NCBI GenBank assembly: GCA_028554755.1
Contig: JAPTOF010000032.1
Location: 930,001 to 994,000, forward strand
From: Cordia subcordata
Lineage: Eukaryota; Streptophyta; Magnoliopsida; Boraginales; Cordiaceae
Direction of reading: 5' to 3'
Length of the DNA: 64,000 nucleotides
Shown here: piece by piece, positions 1 to 11,160 of the stretch
Layout: every line of letters starts with the position of its first letter
Position numbering within the stretch: the stretch's first letter is position 1
Made by a program: the position numbers and the translations under genes
Notes under the pieces: model-generated
Seen by the model: the letters and a program-made list of their open reading frames with translations, nothing else
What the model was told of the DNA's origin: nothing
Database searches by the model: none

Positions 1-799
1 GAGCAATCATGGAGTACTGGTTGAGTAGCTTCAGAGAGGCGGTTGACCCCCTCATTTAGCCACCAAAACCAAAGAGCTACTTCTTCCAAGTGGTTGAATG
101 GATTCTTGGTGCTGGTGCACTGATACACTCAATCAATAGTATGCAAAAATTGGCTATATAAGCGCTCTTTTGGCCATTTTATGAACAAGTTATATTCTTT
201 CACACACCTATCTCCCAAACCGTAATTTCTCTCTCACCCCACCTCACACACACTCACCCAAACACAAAAACACTTGGAATCAAGTATGTAAGAGGATCAA
301 ACACAAGGATTTGGTGCATTAGCTCTTGGACTATAAAGGCATGGCTATGGATAAAAAGGTAGATTTCCTATTTCTCTTTTATAGATTTCTTATCTCTCTT
401 TTATCCTAGTTCAATTTATGTTTAATTAGAGCTACGTAAGGTGACTTACTCTTATATTATGGATTGATTACTACTTTATTGTAATGGGTACTTAGTGGAT
501 TTACGTATATATGCTTTGTGCTTAGGGTGTCTAAGGTTGTTTTACATACATGTCTATGTGTTTGTTGAAATGTCTCAATGAAGTTGCATATATATATATA
601 TATATTGAAACCTATTTTGCTATTAACCTCTTCTAAAACATTATGCTAGTATGTCTATGTGTTTTTATGGTGATTACATGAAGTGTGTAGTGTGTTCATA
701 CATGTCTATATGTGTGATTGCATTCTAATAGCAAGAATAGCTTTTATAACATACATGTAGGTGGCATTGCATAAATTGGCGTATAAGCATGTCCATGTG
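1..799 (+). repeat. Partial LTR of a gypsy element, plus orientation
   Basis: This stretch matches, in opposite orientation, the solo LTR at 50064-52151. Shared landmarks are a TATA-like CTATATAAG (154-162), a leader rich in CACCTCACACACACTC, the block around 'aggatcaaacacaaggattt' (293-312), and several ATGTCTATGTG motifs (550-800). Homology stops near 799, where the sequence switches to a minus-strand LTR of element A. The left end lies outside the window. It is non-coding and part of an LTR of unknown completeness. Confidence 0.75.
154..162 (+). promoter_or_regulatory. TATA box of the left LTR
   Basis: CTATATAAG lies between the upstream U3 and the CT-rich leader. The related LTR at 50064-52151 has the equivalent box on the opposite strand at 51493-51502. 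Position and conservation suggest the retroelement promoter. Confidence 0.5.
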
Positions 800-1635
800 C
801 CATTGAAACAATTAAACCAAATCATATATATTAAACCATCAAATCCCATAACAAGCAAGTATTTAATCAACCTATAATAAAAGCTAACTACCCTAAAGAG
901 ATCAACTTATACATGATATAAATAGGAGAAAAGGTAAATAAAAGAACTCCTATTTCATCCTTACAATCTTTATACAATTTCTTTGAGTAAATCTTCAATC
1001 CAAAGTGTTTGTAACCCTTTAAGAAGCTTGAATCTAGGTGTTAACGTGTGAGAATATGTGCATAAGGTGGGTGAGCTAGTGTTTACTATGTGAGAAAGTA
1101 GGTGTGAAGAGTGTATATGAATTATTCGTAAAATTGCTGAAAAATTCAGGTCTTTTATAGTAGTCTGCAGCACTACTAGGTCGATAGCTCCTTGGCGTAC
1201 TCAACCAACAAAGTGGCTGAACTCTCTGGACCTGCTGGTCGACCGGTTAAGGACCTAAACCGGCTAAGATCCAATGCTCTCTAGACTGATCAATTGACCT
1301 AATTGGTCGACCGGCTCTTCTTCTGGTTCGACTGGTTGCTTCCTCAAGCTTCAAACTTCATCCTTTTCACTTCCAGCTTGCTTTCCACGACCCGTACACT
1401 TTAGTTCTTCATCTTCCATCATTGTGAAAGCTCATTTATCAACCTAATACTCACTTAAGACCTCAAAATATGCATTTAGTGTAGTGTTTATCTATAAAAC
1501 TCAACTATATACAATTAGCATCGCTCATGCACAGCTCTATCATAAGTACTACACTAATGCCACTACATAACCACAAACCTCTTAAAAAACATGAGGAAAA
1601 CGCAATGCAAATAGACATAATCCTAAGACATATCA
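799..1635 (-). repeat. Truncated 3' LTR of element A
   Basis: It aligns with the right part of the complete LTR at 10040-10890: shared blocks include the CATATATA/TTAAACCATC run, the 'ctttgagtaaatcttcaatc' area, and the terminal CCTAAGACAYATCA. The LTR start in sense orientation is TGATATGTCTTAGG, ending at 1635. The distal half of the LTR is absent and replaced by an oppositely oriented LTR at about 799. A TATA-like cttttatag lies near 1152. Confidence 0.8.
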
Positions 1636-1671
1636 ACACGTTTAAACCTTCTCCTTGCTTGTCCCCAAGCA
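1636..1671 (-). other. Polypurine tract with hairpin, element A
   Basis: In sense orientation a CTTGGGGACAAG hairpin is followed by a purine run AAGGAGAAGG and then the 3' LTR. This is the expected position of the primer for plus-strand DNA synthesis. The same motif precedes the LTRs of elements B, F, G and the one at 57615. Confidence 0.75.
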
Positions 1672-3255
1672 TGACTAATCCTAAGTTTATCTCAAAAAAG
1701 CTAAAGAGGGTCACCTACAAGCATTGACTTGCTATCTCCATGAATCAAAGGTGCATGATGGGGTCATTCCTTTTGTAGAGGGGTCCTCGAGCCTATTTGG
1801 ATCCTCTATGTTACTTACGAGGGTCTCGCACCTCAAGGTAAGTTCCCAAGCAGCCTTAACTACCACATACCTAAGAGTCTAACTCATACACGTGGGATGT
1901 TGATATTTCATGCCCCTTCGACTAACATGGCCTCTCTAATATGTACATAGCCTCAAAGATAAAGAGAGAAAGAATGTACAAGCACAATGGCTCACAAATG
2001 ACATAAGAGCCTTATTCACTTTACATCAAAAGAACGAGAAAAGCGATTTATGCTAAGTTGACAATGTGTCACTCAAGTACTTATTCAATGAACTTTTTGA
2101 TGCCTTTTTGGCTTTTTGCATTTTCCATCTTTTTGATTTTTTTCAGTCTTTTTCATTTTTTTGCACATTTTTGACTTTTTTTTTTTGCACTTGCTCATTT
2201 TTGTGCAATTTTTCAATGCATAACAAAAACAAAAAGAAAGGCTAGACCACATAAAAAAAAACTAATCAAGGAAAAGACACTCATGTCAACAACCCTTTTT
2301 CAAACACTTTTTTGGATCAGGGCATGGGGCAGCTAAAACGTGCATTCTTAAAGTTACTCACTCTTTACAGCTTTCAAAGGGCATCTTCTCAAAGTCTCAA
2401 TTCTGTCTCCACTATATTTACTCCCCACAAAACAACCTTATCTTCATTAATCAATTAAGTCAATAACAAGAGCCAACACTCCAATTAACAAAGAGCTAAA
2501 CGACTCTTTATGCACAAAAATTGAAAATAATTTTACCATTTTTATAAAAAATAATGCAATCTACCCTAAGTAAAGCATAAATCAAGAAAACCAAACTCTC
2601 ACACCCCCAAACCTAAACTTTGCTTGTCATCAAGCAATTAAAATAGAACCACACGACAAGCAAATAGGTATCACAAATCATGTAAGGGTAGTAGGGATGG
2701 GGTAGATAAAGGGGAACAAGTGGGGAAAGAATAGACACAACCTTGTGTTCCTTGTTGAAGCTTGTCATGCCAATGATTAAAGTTTTGGCTACTAATCCTT
2801 GTTTTTCATCAAATTACAAGCACTCACAAAGCACAAGATTAGTAGCATTTCTATGCAAGCTTGCATCAGCATGTGCAAATAATAAGTAAAGTGTATCCTA
2901 TGGGAAAACGGATCGGGGATCAACACTTGTAAGGATGAAAAGGAAAACAAATGAAAAAATGAAACAAGAATAAAAATACCCAAATTTAACATAGGTTGCC
3001 TCCTAATAGAGCTAACTACCATGCCGTTGGCTAGGCAATCACCAACTCATCATCACTTTCCATAGATTGGTCCTGAAGCTCAATGGTCTCTGCATGAGCA
3101 ATACTCGGATCAAATGTGTGCTTCAAGCGTCATCCATTTACGGTCATCTTTTGGCCATCCTTTACATCTTTTATCTTTACCACTCCAGAAAGGTATACCA
3201 CAATCATTTCATACGGACCATCCCATCTTGATTTTAGTTTTCCTAGAAAGAGCTT
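1672..3255 (-). other. 3' UTR of element A
   Basis: Non-coding region between integrase and the polypurine tract. In sense orientation it holds a second hairpin/purine motif (2600-2637), an A-rich tract (plus-strand T-rich at 2105-2215) and a short inverted repeat TGACA-ATG-TGTCA (about 2060-2075). The same blocks recur in the same order in the other gypsy elements of the window. The short open frames here are chance. Confidence 0.65.
2600..2637 (-). other. Upstream hairpin/polypurine-like motif, element A
   Basis: In sense orientation this reads TTGCTTGATGACAAGCAAAG followed by a tract ending TTTGGGGGTGT. It resembles the terminal polypurine motif about 950 bp downstream. Known Athila/Tat elements carry similar GAGGACAAGCAA motifs in this region. 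Whether it primes DNA synthesis is unknown. Confidence 0.6.
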
Positions 3256-4270
3256 CAAACGAGACTTAAATAGCTAAACTTTATTAGAAGGACAGAAAGA
3301 TTTCCTAAGAATATGTCTATTATGCATCCTCTTCATCCTATCCTTATAGAGCTTGGCATTCTCATATGCCTTATACCGAAGCTTTTCCAACTTTGCTAGA
3401 TCAAGCTTTCTTTTCTCAACCGTTAAAGCCATATCAAAATTTAGGGCCTTGATTGCCCAATACGCTCTATGCTCAAGCCCGACTGGGAAGTGACAAGCCT
3501 TCCCATAAACTAGCCTATATGGGAACATGCCAATGGGAGTCTTATAGGTGGTACAGTAGACCCATAAATCATCACTCAAACTAATAGACAAATCTCTTCT
3601 ATCCGGCCTAACCATCTTCTTTAAAATAGACTTGATCTCCCTATTAGACAATTCCACTTGTCCACTAGTTTACGGGTGATATGGTATAGCAATCTATGAG
3701 TGACTGAGTATCTTCTCAACAAAGCTTCAAATGTTTTATGGCAAAAATATTGGCCACCATCACTGATCAAAACCTTAGGGACTTCAAATCTAGAGAAATG
3801 TTTTCCTTAATAAACTTCACTACAACCTTCTGGTTATTAGTGTGTGTGAAAATTGCCTCAACCCATTTTGGCACATATTTAACAGCCACTAAAATGTATT
3901 GGTTCCCAAAGGAAAGTGGAAATGGACCCAAGAAATCAATTCTCTAAACATCAAATAACTCACATAGAAGAATATGGGTCAATGGCATGATGTTTCTCCT
4001 AGAGATAGACCCAAATTATTGACATCTAACACATTTCCTAGAATACTCTTGGGCATCTCTAAAGAGTGTAGGCCAAAAGAATCCACTTTGTAAGAACTTA
4101 GTGGTGGTCTTCTTGCCACTAAAGTGACCTTCACATCCCTCGCTGTGACACATGCTCAATACGCTCTTAAACTCATCCTCGAGCATACATCAACAAATCA
4201 CTTGATCTATAAACACCTTAGAGAGACAAGGATCCTCCCAAAAGAAATGCCTAACTTGTGATAGAAACCT
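3256..4270 (-). pseudogene. Integrase of element A, broken
   Basis: The clearest open piece is 3274-3657 (127 codons), the integrase C-terminal half with the family blocks 'LEHRAYWAIKALNFD' and 'KLYKDRMKRMHNRHIL'. Upstream, towards 4170, pieces of the zinc-binding HHCC region and catalytic core are recognisable in other frames. The normal role is insertion of the cDNA into the host chromosome. Stops and frameshifts separate the fragments. No chromodomain is visible. Confidence 0.75.
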
Positions 4271-4479
4271 ATCTCTCTCTTCTCTCCTAATAGGAGGGAA
4301 AACACCCTAAAGCAAAATAATTCACTATGTGAGCACGCCACGATATGTGATGAGAAGTGGCAAACAATTGCTTATTGGGAAATGAATCACAAAAAGGGCA
4401 AGAATCACTAGGGGACTCACAAACAAGACAGGAAAGATGGTCCCCTGTTGAATTTTCACTGCCTTTCTTGTCCCTAATT

Positions 4480-5880
4480 TCAACATCAAACTCTTAAAGA
4501 AGGAGTATCTACCTAATTAATTGGTGCTTGGATTTTTTCTTAGCCAATAAATACCTCAAAGCCACATGAACAATGTACACTATGATCTTGGACCTTAGGA
4601 TATACGACCTAAACTTGTCAAGGGAGAATACTACAGCTAGAAGCTTTTTTTTTGTAGTGGGGTAATTCTTTTGAGTCTCACCCAAAATCTTATTAGCATA
4701 GTATAGAACATAGGGCCCAATCTTTTCTTTGTCCTAAAATAGCTCTTATGGAAAAATTAGACGCATCACACATAATCTCAAAAGGGAGATTGTAATCAGG
4801 CGACTAAATGATAGAGGAAGAGGACAATAACAATTTAAGCCTATTGAATGCTTTAATATACTCATCATCAAACTCAAATGGAATATACTATGCTAAGAGC
4901 TTAGACAAAAGACACATTATGTGGCTAAAATCCTTAATGAACCTACAATAGAACCCTGCATGTACTAGAAAAGATCTCACATCTTTAACACTCTTTGGAA
5001 CAGGCAACTTCTCAATGAGCTCTACCTTGGTCGAGTAAACTTGAATGCCACTAGAAGACATTAAATGACCCAAGACGATACCTCTTTGCCCCATGAAATG
5101 AGATTTGTCCCAACTCAACACTAAGTACTTCTTCATAAATTGGTCCAAGACTAAAGAGAGTTGACTAAGGCACTTATCAAAGCTATCTCCGAAGACTGAG
5201 AAATTATCCATGAATATTTCTAGGTGCTTCTTAATCATATTGCTAAAAAATGGTCATCATACACCTTTGAAACATCACAGGCATATTATAAAGACCGAAA
5301 GGCATTCTCTTATAGGCAAAAGTGCCATAAGGACAAGTAAAAGGTGGTCTTCTCCTGGTCCTCAGGAAATAAGAGGTTCTGATTATACCCAAAATATCCA
5401 TCTAGAAAGCAATAGTAGCTATGCCGATCTACTTTATCTAAGATCTGATCAAGAAAGGGCAACGAGAAATGATCATTCCTAGTTCTAGAGTTATAATCAA
5501 TACAAACTCTTCATCCTCTGAGAGTAGGGGTAGGGATAAGCTCTCTTTTCTCGTTCTCTACAATTGTGATCCTGACTTCTTCGGAACAACTTGAACCGGA
5601 CTAACCCACTCATTATCAAAGATTGGATAGATAATACCTGGATCCAAGAGCTTAATGATCTCTTTCTTAACAACCTCACTCATGCATGGGTTTAGCCTCC
5701 TCTGCATCTCTTTAGTAGGAATAGCTCCATCCTCAAGGTACACTCTATGGATATAAACCGAGGGATCTATACCTCTCAAATCATCTATCTTCCACACTAT
5801 AGCCTTTTTATGGTCCTTAAGAACTCTTAAGAGACGCTCTTCGTGCTCCCTAGACAAATCAAAAGCTATAATAACTGAAA
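4480..5880 (-). pseudogene. Reverse transcriptase and RNase H of element A, broken
   Basis: Reverse transcriptase fragments lie at 5558-5857 (N-terminal block with WVSPVQVVPKKSG) and 4888-5238 (palm and thumb). The catalytic F/YxDD box reads FMDN near 5202-5213, so the second aspartate is replaced by asparagine. RNase H sequence follows to about 4500 in shifted frames. The enzyme would copy element RNA to DNA; this copy is inactive by both the active-site change and the frame breaks. Confidence 0.8.
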
Positions 5881-6163
5881 GAGTTTCATTAGGGCCTAAG
5901 AATGCCTATTTTAAATGCTTGGAAAGGGTTTGTGCTTTAAGGATGGAGTAGGCTCAACCAAGGGGGAATCAACCTCAAGCTCATCATAGACATCACTAGA
6001 AACAAGAGCAGAAGGAATGACCTCAAGCAACTTTTCAAGCTTAGCATCCTGAACTAGAGAGGTGGAAGCGACACATTACATATTTTCACTCTAAAATTTT
6101 CGAATCAAAGCTAGCTAAGAAATCCTCAAACTTTTGCAAATCTTCATTATTAGTCATGGCTCT

Positions 6164-6620
6164 CTAAACAAAGTCTTCAACACATACATCAATGACATCA
6201 ATCCTCAAACACTCTTCCTCATCCTTATCTCCTAAACTAGCTCTATTCATTGCCTTTGCAACCTTCATGATAGACCTCAAGTTCCCAAACTTAATTTCTA
6301 ACAACCCTAACTTGCAATGAATGACTGCATCCACTGTGGCAAGGAAAAGGTGACCTAGAAAGACAAGTGTAGGATGCGTAGAGTTATGATTAGAATCCAT
6401 ATCAAGTACTATAAAGTCTATGAGGTACATGGACTCATCTACCTCGACTATAACATCCTCTAATACAACCCTAGGTCTATGCTCTGATCTGTCAGCTAGC
6501 TGAAGGGTAACATGCGTAAAGGACAACTCACCTAAACCTAGCGTTAATACATGGAGAAAGAAATGAGGTTTACACTAGACTTTAAACTTAATAAGGCATG
6601 ATCAATCTAGGTTTCCCTAA
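6164..6620 (-). pseudogene. Retropepsin-type protease region of element A, broken
   Basis: The open piece 6164-6526 has 'LQLADRSEHRP' and 'VDFIVLDMD', then an LGHLFLATVDAVIHCK block equivalent to the LGRPFLAT motif of gypsy proteases. The active-site DLGS segment would lie just upstream on the minus strand (about 6560-6620) and is disrupted. This is the gag-pol cleavage enzyme in living elements. Confidence 0.7.
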
Positions 6621-6830
6621 TACGACAAGGAATGGTGAAAGCTCTCATGTTACTCAACTTAGATAGAAGCCTAATGTACAAATGCTACTTACCTTCTCCT
6701 TGAGTTTCACCTTCTTTGCCATACTTGATGTTCTACACTTCCTTGTGCAAAGGTCATTGAAGAACTTAAGAGGGAATGGAAAGGACCATATCTATCAATG
6801 GAAGATTGACCTTAAGATCTTTAAGATGCT

Positions 6831-7097
6831 CTAAGACCTTGAAGAACCTAGTATCCTGAAGGCGGGTGGGAATGGAACTCTAGGTGTGACATCTTTAAGC
6901 TCAAAGGAATCAACAATGGGCTGCTTTCCCTCCTGATGTGGAAGGGAACTACTCTCACCGTAGTCTCTAATAGGCTCTACTATTTTAGCAAGACTTTTTC
7001 TAGACTCTCTTTCAACAGGTTGATGATTGGGCTCTCTAGTCTCAGAAGGAACACTAAGTGTAGGCTCTGCATATTCAACTCCTGTCATATTGTCCAA
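6831..7097 (-). pseudogene. Gag-protease linker, element A
   Basis: An 88-codon open piece, acidic and proline-containing, lies between the gag zinc-knuckle area and protease. Element C has a related stretch near 27,960-28,260. Such linkers vary and have no assigned function. Confidence rests on position and on the shared sequence between copies. Confidence 0.5.
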
Positions 7098-7569
7098 TAT
7101 CTTACTGCTTCTAAGAGTGGTAATGACCTTGGATTGGGCCTGTAGGGGATAGATGAGTTAGAGAAAAAATAAGACTAGACTCTATGGTTCACCTCTAGTT
7201 ACGAAGGCAATTTTTCTAAGTCTCTAGTATTCAACTGACTGGCAAGCTGTCTTAATTGTGCTTCTATTCTAGCCATACACTGCACATGACTAGCCAGCTC
7301 TTGCCTACTATCCACTAATTCCTGCTGCTAATTTTGAATCAACTGCATCATCTTCACAATCATATCATTGCTAATGGACTGGTTATATTAGATGGGGATA
7401 GGAAGTGCTTGAGGCTGAGGAATACTAGGGAGCCTAGGTTGATTGACATTGTAAAACCCTGAGCATTAGCAGGACAAAGTATCTACTGGAATAGGGCCTG
7501 GGGCAGAGAATGGGAAGACTCATGCTGACCCTATCTCTATAAAAACTTAAGGTTGTCTCTCTAACCCAG

Positions 7570-8750
7570 ATTATAAGTGTTCGAGTATGGATTTTACCTT
7601 GTGAATACCCTTGTGTAGCACAAACTTGCTCCTAAATGAACTCGAGAAACTATGGTGCTAAGAGACAAGCTACGGTCTCGCGAGATAACTCGAAACACAA
7701 AGCACAAACCTCAACTAATGATGAGGTTGATGACGAACCTACAAAATCAGGCCTTGTGAGGAAAGACTCAAAGAAATGAATTGATCTAGCTTAAGTGTTA
7801 GGGCTCTAACCTCTGCAGGCAAATCGGAAGTAATACCTACTTCATGAACACCTCTTCTATTGGCTTCCTTACTAGACCTATCCATGATGGATTTTTGGAA
7901 GGAATCCTTAGCTAACAACTCTATTTTCTCCCAAACCTCACTTAGTCTCAAATTGTAAAATCCACCACCAGATGCGACATTCACCATTATTCTTTGTTGT
8001 TCATTCAACCTCTAAAGAAGTATTGAGAAAGGTCATCAATACCATACCCATGGGTGGGCATTGTCTAAGAAGATCATTAAATCTCTCCCAAGCCTCATGA
8101 AAAGTCTCTAAGTCATGTTGAGAGAAGGTCATAATTGAAGCCCTATGATTAGTGGTCTTAGCCATGGGGAAGAACTTTTGGTAGAAATGTAATTGGAGCT
8201 TATCTCATGACATAATGAAACTACTAAGTAAGCAATGAAACCATGCCTTGGCTTTATCCTTTAGAGAAAATGGGAACAACTTAAGGCGCATGAATTCTTG
8301 AGACACATTGGAGAAATGAAGAGTGGAGCTTATCTTTATAAAGTCTATGATATAGGCCAAGGGACTCTCATTACTCTTCCCGTAGAAAGATGGGAGCATC
8401 ACTAATATGCTAGGCTTAATCTCAAATTTAGCTTCCCCTAACCCCAAAACATGGATAGCCAAGTTAGGCTTGAAGGCATTAGGAAGGAAGTATTATGTGG
8501 GATCATCGTTAATGGGTTGGTTTGGCCTAAAGAGATCTTGCCTAAAATGCTCTTGGGCTTGTGGGGGCCCATGGTGCTCATGTGAAAGAATAAGATTCAT
8601 AGGGAGAATAGGAGGAATATGAGGATTAATAGGATCAGTCATCTCTTCTAGAAGATCACCTAAATTCCTAAAATGATGTGATATCCTCTTGGGTTCGGGA
8701 TTCAACAGAACTAAGGGATTTCTAAGGGAATGCCTACTAACATACAAAGC
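7570..8750 (-). pseudogene. Gag of element A, broken
   Basis: Three fragments are read in order: 8493-8747 (N-terminus, 'MYVSRHSLRNPLVLLNPEP'), 8205-8462 (capsid-like core with SPLAYIIDF and LKDKAKAWF) and 7739-8008. Downstream, near 7680-7720, the zinc knuckle pattern is visible but its histidine is replaced by arginine. Gag forms the virus-like particle. H, J and C carry homologous pieces. Confidence 0.8.
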
Positions 8751-9040
8751 CTACTATATTTTGGAGCAACTGCAACCCTTGAAACTTCAACAAATCCTAA
8801 AACTATAATGACAAAGCCACAAACCTAAAGGTCCTCTAAATACAAAAAGCAAAACAACTCAAGATAAGTAAACTAATAAACAAGCTAAGCTAACAAATTA
8901 AAAAAAACACACGAGACCAAAGGAACTAAAGGAAAAACAACATAAAGAACTACTAAAACAAGGTTAATAAAGAAGCAAGCAAAACAAACTAAACAAGCAA
9001 AGACTAAAATACACAAGCAAAGAAATCAAACCAACCGTGC
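8751..9040 (-). other. Untranslated leader of element A
   Basis: About 290 bp between PBS and the gag start. It is AT-rich with AAGCAAAC-type runs on the plus strand, and similar leaders occur in J (45304-45620) and H (49430-49710). A packaging signal is expected in this region in living elements, but I cannot point to one. Confidence 0.55.
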
Positions 9041-9059
9041 CTCCGCGGCAACGGCACCT
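9041..9059 (-). other. Primer-binding site for tRNA-Asp, element A
   Basis: The plus strand here resembles the 3' end of plant tRNA-Asp (TCCCCGGCAACGGCGCCA) with three differences. It sits just inside the 5' LTR end, separated by a short AGTTCT-like spacer, as in Athila/Tat elements. Confidence 0.8.
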
Positions 9060-9065
9060 AGAACT

Positions 9066-10890
9066 TGATCGCTACTCAATGCACAAGCCTAAATAGCCTA
9101 CAAGTGCACGATTCGTTCGTAGTGTTGTGCATAAGTATGGGTGTCGAATCCATGGAAGGTTAATTGTGGAGTAAATCTTAAGAAGTGTGTCTTAAAGAAT
9201 GGCCTAAAAAGAGACCTAAGCTAGCAATCTTTTTAGTTGTTTTTTGGATTAAATGAAGCTCTAGGAAGGGAAGAACTAAACTAAAAACTAGGCTAAAGGG
9301 AATGAGGAATGGAAAGTGGGGGAAACAAGTTAACCTAGGAAGGAAACTAATAAATGAAAAGGATTAGGGTGATTACCGCTTGATTGTGGGTGACTTAGTA
9401 CAATCTTGCTATAGGATTTTAGGTCACTTTATAATAGGATTCTAACTAGCCTCCTAAATAATTGCTAGGACTCAATATGGGTCTGTCTTAGGTGTTGGCT
9501 CCTAGAGTACTGTGTGTCTTTATGACCTAAGGCCTTAGGGGGGAGCTAATTAACATCTTAGGTGACTTAAATTGAACCTACCATCATGCCTAAACTATTG
9601 GCTGGGTTTAAAGCCAAGACCTATCCAAAAACCTATCGGTTGGTTTTAAAGGCAAAGGAGACTCGATCTAGGGCCTTAAGTTACACATTTTTAATCTATC
9701 GTCACAATAATGGGATTTAGCATTTGAGTACATTCATGCATGTTCTACACAATGCTATTCGTATATACATGACTTATTCAGCTACCAAACATCGTCATGC
9801 TCGAATGACACCAATTTAAGCATTTGAAACCATCATGTATGATATTGAGGTCATATTTGCTATTAAGGCATACAAACACCCATATAGATATGCATAGATG
9901 CAATACCCACTTCATATAAACGTCACACAAAAGCATAGACATACTTATATAATGGTTGAAAAGGGTTTAATAGCAAATAGACATTAATAAATATATATGC
10001 TTCTCACTTAGGCATGTTATCAAACACTTAGACATGTATTGAAGTAAGCCATTGAACAATAAAACCAAAGCATATATATATATATATGTGTGTGTATATA
10101 TATATATGTGTATATGTATGTATATGTGTGTGTGTGTGTATATTAAACCATCAAATCCTATAACAATCAAGTATTTAATCAACCTATAATACAAGCTAAA
10201 TCACCGTAAAGAGATTTACTCATACATGATATAAAATAGGAGAAAAGGGAAATAGGAGAACTCCCCTTTCTTCTTTGCAATCTTTATACAATTTCTTTGG
10301 GTAAATCTTCAATCCAAAGTGTTCAAATCCCTCTAAGAAGCTTGAATCTAAGTGTTAAAGTGTGTGAGAGTGTGTGTGAGGTGGGTGAGCTAAGGTTTAG
10401 TATGTGAGAAAGTGCATGTGAAGAGTCTGTGTGTGAATTGTTTATAAAATTGCTGAAAATTTTGGGTCTTTTACAGCAGTCTGCAACACTACTGGTTGAT
10501 GAACTCTCTCGATCGACTAAAATCCAATACTCCTTGGACTGATTGATTGACCTAGCCAGTTAACCGGCCCTTTTTCTAGGTTGACCGTTTGCTCCCTCAA
10601 GCTTCAAACTTCATCTTTTTTTCATTTTCGGCCTGCTTCCCACAACCCATACACTTTAGTTCTTCATCATGCTTCATTGTGCAAGCTCGTTCATCAACCC
10701 AGTACTCACCTAAGACATCAGAATATGCCTTTAATATAATGTTTATCTATAAAATTCAACTATATACAATTATCATCGCTTATGCACAACTCTATCATAA
10801 GTGCTACGCTAATGCCACTATATAAGCACAAAGCACCTAAAAAACTTGGTGAAAATGCAATGTGAACATACACAAACCTAAGACACATCA
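9066..10890 (-). repeat. Complete 5' LTR of element A (1825 bp)
   Basis: The left edge is TGATC next to the PBS spacer, and the right edge is ACACATCA at 10890, so in sense orientation the LTR starts TGATGTGTCTTAGG. It contains a long (TA)n/(TG)n tract (10073-10142), a decayed TATA region (near 10464) and remnants of TCGACC/TTGACC motifs (10495-10590). Flanking DNA TTAGG follows at 10891. Confidence 0.85.
10073..10142. repeat. TA/TG microsatellite in LTR A
   Basis: Alternating TA and TG dinucleotides for about 70 bp. A shorter TA run occupies the same LTR position in several other LTRs of this window, so the tract was probably inherited with the LTR and expanded. Confidence 0.9.
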
Positions 10891-11160
10891 TTAGGAACAA
10901 TGGTTAAAGTCCAAAAATCAAGTTTTACACCATTGTAGAAAGATCATGGTAAAAAATTGTACTATCAATGGCTATTTTCAATTTAAAATTTTATACATTT
11001 TGGTGCACTTTTCTTTGTACCTATACAGGTAAAGTCTGCTCAACAAGGTCAAGTTAAGACTGATCATGTCCGGTACCCCAACAAGGACAAAACTCGAACA
11101 TTTTGAAAACTTCCTAATAAGAGGGGTTAAAGACTTATTTGGTACCCTAGCAACCTCAGT
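10891..11160. other. Unassigned spacer between elements A and B
   Basis: 270 bp of unique-looking AT-rich DNA between two LTR edges. I see no open frame, LTR motif or tRNA. It may be host DNA or a remnant of an older repeat. Confidence 0.5.

Larger units (their letters stand above)
799..10890 (-). mobile_element. Element A: Athila/Tat-type gypsy retrotransposon, nearly full length, degenerate
   Basis: Read on the minus strand, the order is 5' LTR (9066-10890), tRNA-Asp PBS (9041-9059), gag, protease, reverse transcriptase, RNase H, integrase, a long 3' UTR, polypurine tract (1636-1671) and a truncated 3' LTR (799-1635). This order is typical of Ty3/gypsy elements, and the tRNA-Asp primer together with the protease style points to the Athila/Tat lineage. 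The LTR ends are TGAT...ATCA. Only the right target-site flank (TTAGG at 10891) is available because the left LTR is broken. All genes carry stops or frameshifts, so the copy is dead. Confidence 0.85.
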
